From Paragordius varius (taxonomy: Eukaryota; Nematomorpha), in contig OZ176058.1 of NCBI GenBank assembly GCA_964247055.1, positions 1,116,001-1,180,000 on the forward strand: 64,000 bases of DNA. Direction: 5' to 3'. Position 1 is the stretch's first letter; each line of letters starts with the position of its first letter. The notes beneath the pieces are model-generated. The model did not search any database, was not told the DNA's origin, and saw only the letters and a list, made by a program, of their open reading frames with translations. Below are positions 60,567 to 64,000 of the stretch, piece after piece. Position numbers and translations under genes: made by a program.

Positions 60567-63500
60567 GACATATTTATGCTGCCCCCCTAATGTTATTTTT
60601 GATTAATTGGTGCAATACAGTAGTGTATGGGTAAAAACAATAAGAAGTTGAAATTAAACAATTTTTCCTATCTTACAGCGTTACTAAGGTTGATTGATTA
60701 TTTAGTTTTATGGACAAAATTAGTTTCAAATATACGCAACTGTATTATACCATTTGAACAACAATAAAGTTGATTCGCCAGTCTAAGTGCATACTGTAGG
60801 CTCTAAATATAAAATGGATAAAACGGAAATGAATAGTGCACAAATAATTTATAACTCTTCTGGTGCTTTTAGACTTGAGTTTAAGGAGTCAATTAGGAAA
60901 GATATTTTCTTTTTTTATGGCTACTCTGTATGAAAAATGGCAAAATCGGCCCAGAATTAATATTGTGGTGAAGGAAAAGAACCTCATTTTTTCCATCTTA
61001 TAAATATCTGAAGTAAAAGCCGAGTTATATATTAGAAACTTTTAATTTGGCAGGTGAAAGTCTTTTTAATACAGTAAAATCTGAAATTATACGTATATAA
61101 CGAAAAATAACAAATATTTTTTTCTAAAAGACAATCATACTTTTAAATAAGATTTATATCAATGAAACTCATTGTTTTAAACGGCAAAGTGTGAAATATA
61201 TATAATACTACATCAATTTTATATTTTACAATTGTAATTTAATAACATAGATGAAAAAAATTTAAGTTTACAAAAGATGATTGTCTTTTAGAAAAAAATA
61301 TTTTTCCTTATATTTTTACGTTTTGTCCGCATAATTTTAATTTTTACTGTGCATCGCTAGTTTTAAAACACAAAAGAACTAGCTGAGATTACGAGTTAAA
61401 ATTTTAATGCTTGATAAATAATTAATTAAATCAATACAATTTAAATTTGGCAAAATTTTGTTTAAGTGTATTACAGTAAAAATTAAAATTTTACGGACAA
61501 AACGTAAAATTATGAGACAAAGATTTTTTTTAAAAGACCACCATACTTTTTTTATCTTAATATCTAAAAATGTAACTCATTGTTTAAAAATGTAAATAAT
61601 AAATCAGCGAGGTAACACAATCAATTATGTATACATTAATAAATGATTATAAGAAAAATTCAAGTTTAAAAAAGTATGGTTGTTTTTTGTTAATATATTC
61701 TTACGTTTTGTCTGTATAGTATCGATTTTTACTGTATATGGTATCTGAATTATGGTGTGAGGGTTTAAAAACACGCTAACATATCATAATTATACTTTAA
61801 GTAAATTTGTAAAAACTCCGCTATTCACATTAAATTTGGAGACAAATGAAATTACAGTAGAAACTGAAATTTACGGACTAAACGTTAAAATATAGAAAAT
61901 ATTTTTTTCTAAAAGACAACCATAGTTTTTTAACCTTAATTTATACTATAAAAAACATTTAATTAAAATTAATTCATAATTGATTCTGTTATCAACTACT
62001 GTATATTGCATTTTAAAACAATGAGTTTTATTGAAATAATTCAAGTTTACAAAAGTATGATTGTCTTTTAGAAAAAATTATTTGCCCTTATATTTTTACG
62101 TTTTATCTGTATAATTTAAATATTTACTGTAATTTGTAATATGAATTAATTTATTATTATTAGGTGGTGGGCGAAAAATAGGAGGGCAACCTGGACGGCC
62201 CGGACAGCCTGGTATATGTTAAACATTATTTCAATCTAAAATAATATGGTCAACTTTTTTACATATGTTAAAAATAACCCTTAAAACTCTTTCTGATTAG
62301 CAAAGAAACTAAATCATTATATAAATACGAAAAATAAATCGTTAATATTTTAATTTTATTTATTTTAATCTAAAACAGCTAAAGTCTAATCATTATTCCA
62401 GTGCAGAAATATCATTTAATGTAATTTATTTTAATTTTAGGTGGAAATGTCTATGGTAAGAGTGTAAATTGCGATACATTTTCCAAAGCTGTATATATAT
62501 ATATATATAAATATATATTTATTTATTTTTAACAAGGTTTACCTATATATAAATTAAAACATCCTGACTGTCACCGGCGACCTCTTCGATTTAAATTGGG
62601 GTATCTAAATACCCCTAAGTTTATATTTTTAAAAACTACTAAAAAACGGTTTCGATTTAAAATTATGCTTCTATCCTAATAAAAATTATACTAAAAAGCC
62701 AAAATATTTAAATAAAATTTAGTTTTGAAAAAAAAGGTTCCGTACCAAACTGCTTCGACGGTATTTTTATTTTACAACATTATTGAAAAATATCGTGTTT
62801 ATTTGATTCTAAGGCTAAAATTAAGTTAACTTTTTATTAAAATCACATTTAACATTAATATAAACACATAATTTTTATATTTAACTATGTTGGCTAAATT
62901 TTTACCTTTGATTTTTACCTTAAAATATGTAATATCGTGTGTTTTAAAGTTTGTTTATATTTGGGTTAATTAATATTATAAAAGTGCAAACTTTTGCCAT
63001 GGTTTTAATTTATTCCATATTTTTGATATATTTAATCTTAAACTAACCCTGGGGTATCCAACTACCACAATTTGAATTGAAGGACTGAAATAAATGTATT
63101 GTATCCAAGTGGTTAATTAGTTTTAAAGCTTTAAATATTTTTTTAATGCAATTCGTTGTTAACATGAATATTATATGCCAAAAATAAGAAAATACTATTC
63201 TTTTAGGTATTCACGGACAACCCGGAAAGCCTGAGCCTGGTAAATCTAACTTTTTATTTTTAAAAACAATATTATATACATAAAAAGTATATAATCCCAA
63301 AATAATTTATAAATTGAAATTCTACGGATAAACTGTAAAAACATTAAAATAAATAATTTTTTTACAAGACAATATCATATTTATGAAATATTATTTTTTA
63401 AATAAAACTGATTGTTTTAAACTGAAAAGTATAACATAGAGATGAAATTGTGGTAACACAATCAATTATGCGTTTTATGATTGAATTCAATGATATTTAT

Positions 63501-63648
63501 AGGCTAAATTAAGGTTTGAAAAAGTATGGTTATCTTTTTATAAAAATTTCTTTTAGTTTTTTTTTGAATTTTCTATTATAATTTCAATTTTTACAGTAAA
63601 TATTTAATTTAATAGGATATGATAGTTATGGAGGATATGGTGGAAGGG
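56923..63648 (+). CDS. Gene C2: secreted collagen-like microexon protein, partial (3' end outside)
   Basis: Exons seen: 56923-57028, 58944-58985, 59786-59824, 60365-60400, 62164-62211, 62441-62455, 63207-63239, 63616-63648, all phase 1 with AG/GT borders. Exon 1 codes a signal peptide like that of C1 (CLISLMIALLIFPVGVNS). The second exon codes YGSHGGRGGYGGGGG, the third GGGGGVGGQPGQPG; both are absent from C1, while the 12-nt CPSYG exon of C1 was not found here. Then GRRGQPGRPGQPG, one module (GGRKIGGQPGRPGQP, GGNVY, GIHGQPGKPEPG) and GYDSYGGYGGRG. In the module's last exon a 3-nt loss relative to C1 breaks the Gly-X-Y register. The final exons (GGYGG and the C-terminal tail in C1) should lie beyond 64000. 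Same secretion prediction as C1. Confidence 0.82.
57094..57385. mobile_element. MITE 'M1' in C2 intron 1
   Basis: TA-flanked CAGTACAATATT...TTTTACTG; same site as 31243 in C1. Confidence 0.8.
58090..58420. mobile_element. MITE 'M4' in C2 intron 1
   Basis: Ends TATTTACAGTTCAAATTCACCC / GGGTGATTCTGAACTGTAAATGG; no counterpart in C1, so a later insertion. Confidence 0.75.
58657..58931. mobile_element. MITE 'M1' abutting the acceptor of C2 exon 2
   Basis: CAGTAAAAATGGAAATTATA...ATTTCAATTTTTACTG; the right end lies only 12 nt before the exon starting at 58944. Confidence 0.85.
59137..59325. mobile_element. MITE 'M3' copy, worn
   Basis: CAGTAGTAAGTATACATTGC left end, right end degraded; located in C2 intron 2. 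Confidence 0.65.
59514..59686. mobile_element. Short palindromic element (ACCGTTTGCACTTCAAG ends)
   Basis: Inverted ends TACCGTTTGCACTTCAAG / CTTGAAGTGCAAATGACATA with internal 'CCTTGAACA.TTCAA' repeats. A related right end is at about 39930-39975. Confidence 0.65.
60112..60336. mobile_element. MITE 'M4' in C2 intron 3
   Basis: CATTTACAGTTCTAATTCACCC / GAATTTGAATTGTAAATGG; orthologous to 31712-31907. Confidence 0.78.
60514..60561. repeat. (AT)n microsatellite, about 24 repeats
   Basis: Uninterrupted AT dinucleotides in C2 intron 4, far longer than the matching tract in C1. Other TA/AT tracts: about 9203-9225, 23246-23272, 36363-36388, 41638-41660 and 60078-60106. Confidence 0.9.
61072..61349. 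mobile_element. MITE 'M1' in C2 intron 4 (first of three)
   Basis: CAGTAAAATCTGAAATTATACG...TTTTTACTG; corresponds to the copy at about 32600-32880 in C1. Followed by M1 at 61474-61734 and about 61855-62135. Confidence 0.78.
61474..61734. mobile_element. MITE 'M1' in C2 intron 4 (second)
   Basis: CAGTAAAAATTAAAATTTTACGG...CGATTTTTACTG with TA on both sides. Confidence 0.78.
62164..63239 (+). repeat. Single three-exon module of C2
   Basis: 48+15+33 nt exons in the same order as the four C1 modules, with the same intron repeats (M1 before the 48-nt exon, 'GGGGTATCTAAATACCCC' repeat before the last). Confidence 0.85.
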
Positions 63649-64000
63649 GTAATTTTATACCTACCTATTTTATTTCAATAATTTTTCAAGAATTCTATTC
63701 GGTTGGAAAATTTTAACACACAACAGTAGGGGTCGGCAACCTAAATATAATTTTAAAAAAAATTTATCGTGATTAAAATTTTTTTCAATACAAAACAACC
63801 ATTTACCTTTTGTTTTTGAACAGCTCAGGAATTTCTCTTGATTCAATAGTGTTTTTATATGGCTCGCTTATAGTCATGAAGAAAATGATATCTCTCATAT
63901 TTTTCGTTTTTTTTTGATTAAAAAAGAGTGCAAAAATTAATCTTCTCATTATTATTATGTAAAGCATGTAATGTTAAGAATATTTTTATATTTTATTCAT

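Noticed and set aside
1-64000. CRISPR arrays, rRNA, tRNA genes
   Set aside because: No spaced direct repeats of CRISPR type, no tRNA cloverleaf boxes and no rRNA sequence recognised; the spliced, TE-rich organisation is animal-like.

Overview
The window looks like a very A+T-rich animal nuclear genome, most likely an insect. The pointers are spliced genes with long TE-filled introns, TA-target MITEs, a mariner fossil, hAT elements with 8-bp target duplications and a Ty3/gypsy fossil. The assignment rests on style and is not proved. Almost none of the real coding sequence appears as a long ORF; it had to be read through splice sites.

Layout. (1) 1-3.1 kb, minus strand: the 5' end of an LSM14/trailer-hitch gene, two exons, running off the left edge. 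(2) 5.3-20 kb: a unit of about 3-6 kb present about three times. It contains broken gypsy LTR-retrotransposon fossils with LTR remnants and MITEs, then tandem arrays built from the 3' half of a small coding exon, then an AT-rich minisatellite. Each array is headed by one intact terminal exon coding a cysteine-rich thrombospondin type-1 (TSP1)-like domain on the minus strand. The copy at 18.5-18.7 kb joins in phase to a signal-peptide exon at 20.3-20.5 kb, giving a 116-aa secreted protein. (3) 21-22 kb: a palindromic element of about 1 kb. (4) 22.6-31.2 kb and 44.2-57 kb: a duplicated segment carrying a two-exon gene for a signal-peptide plus single-TM protein of about 620 aa on the minus strand (copies A1 and A2 intact, A3 broken), diverging from a plus-strand microexon gene. 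(5) 31.1-41.8 kb: microexon gene C1, 18 exons over 10.8 kb for only 231 aa, with 16 internal exons of 12-48 nt, all phase 1-1. It codes a secreted Gly/Pro-rich collagen-like protein. A three-exon module (48+15+36 nt) is repeated four times. (6) 56.9-64 kb: paralogue C2 with one module so far, running off the right edge.

The coherent theme is a cluster of fast-evolving secreted or membrane proteins (TSP1 mini-protein, collagen-like microexon pair, SP-TM family) expanding by tandem duplication in a MITE-rich region. The architecture recalls microexon effector families such as aphid bicycle genes and schistosome MEGs, but the protein sequences are different. No function beyond secretion is demonstrated. 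Outside these genes the window is mostly repeats and AT-rich introns or spacers.
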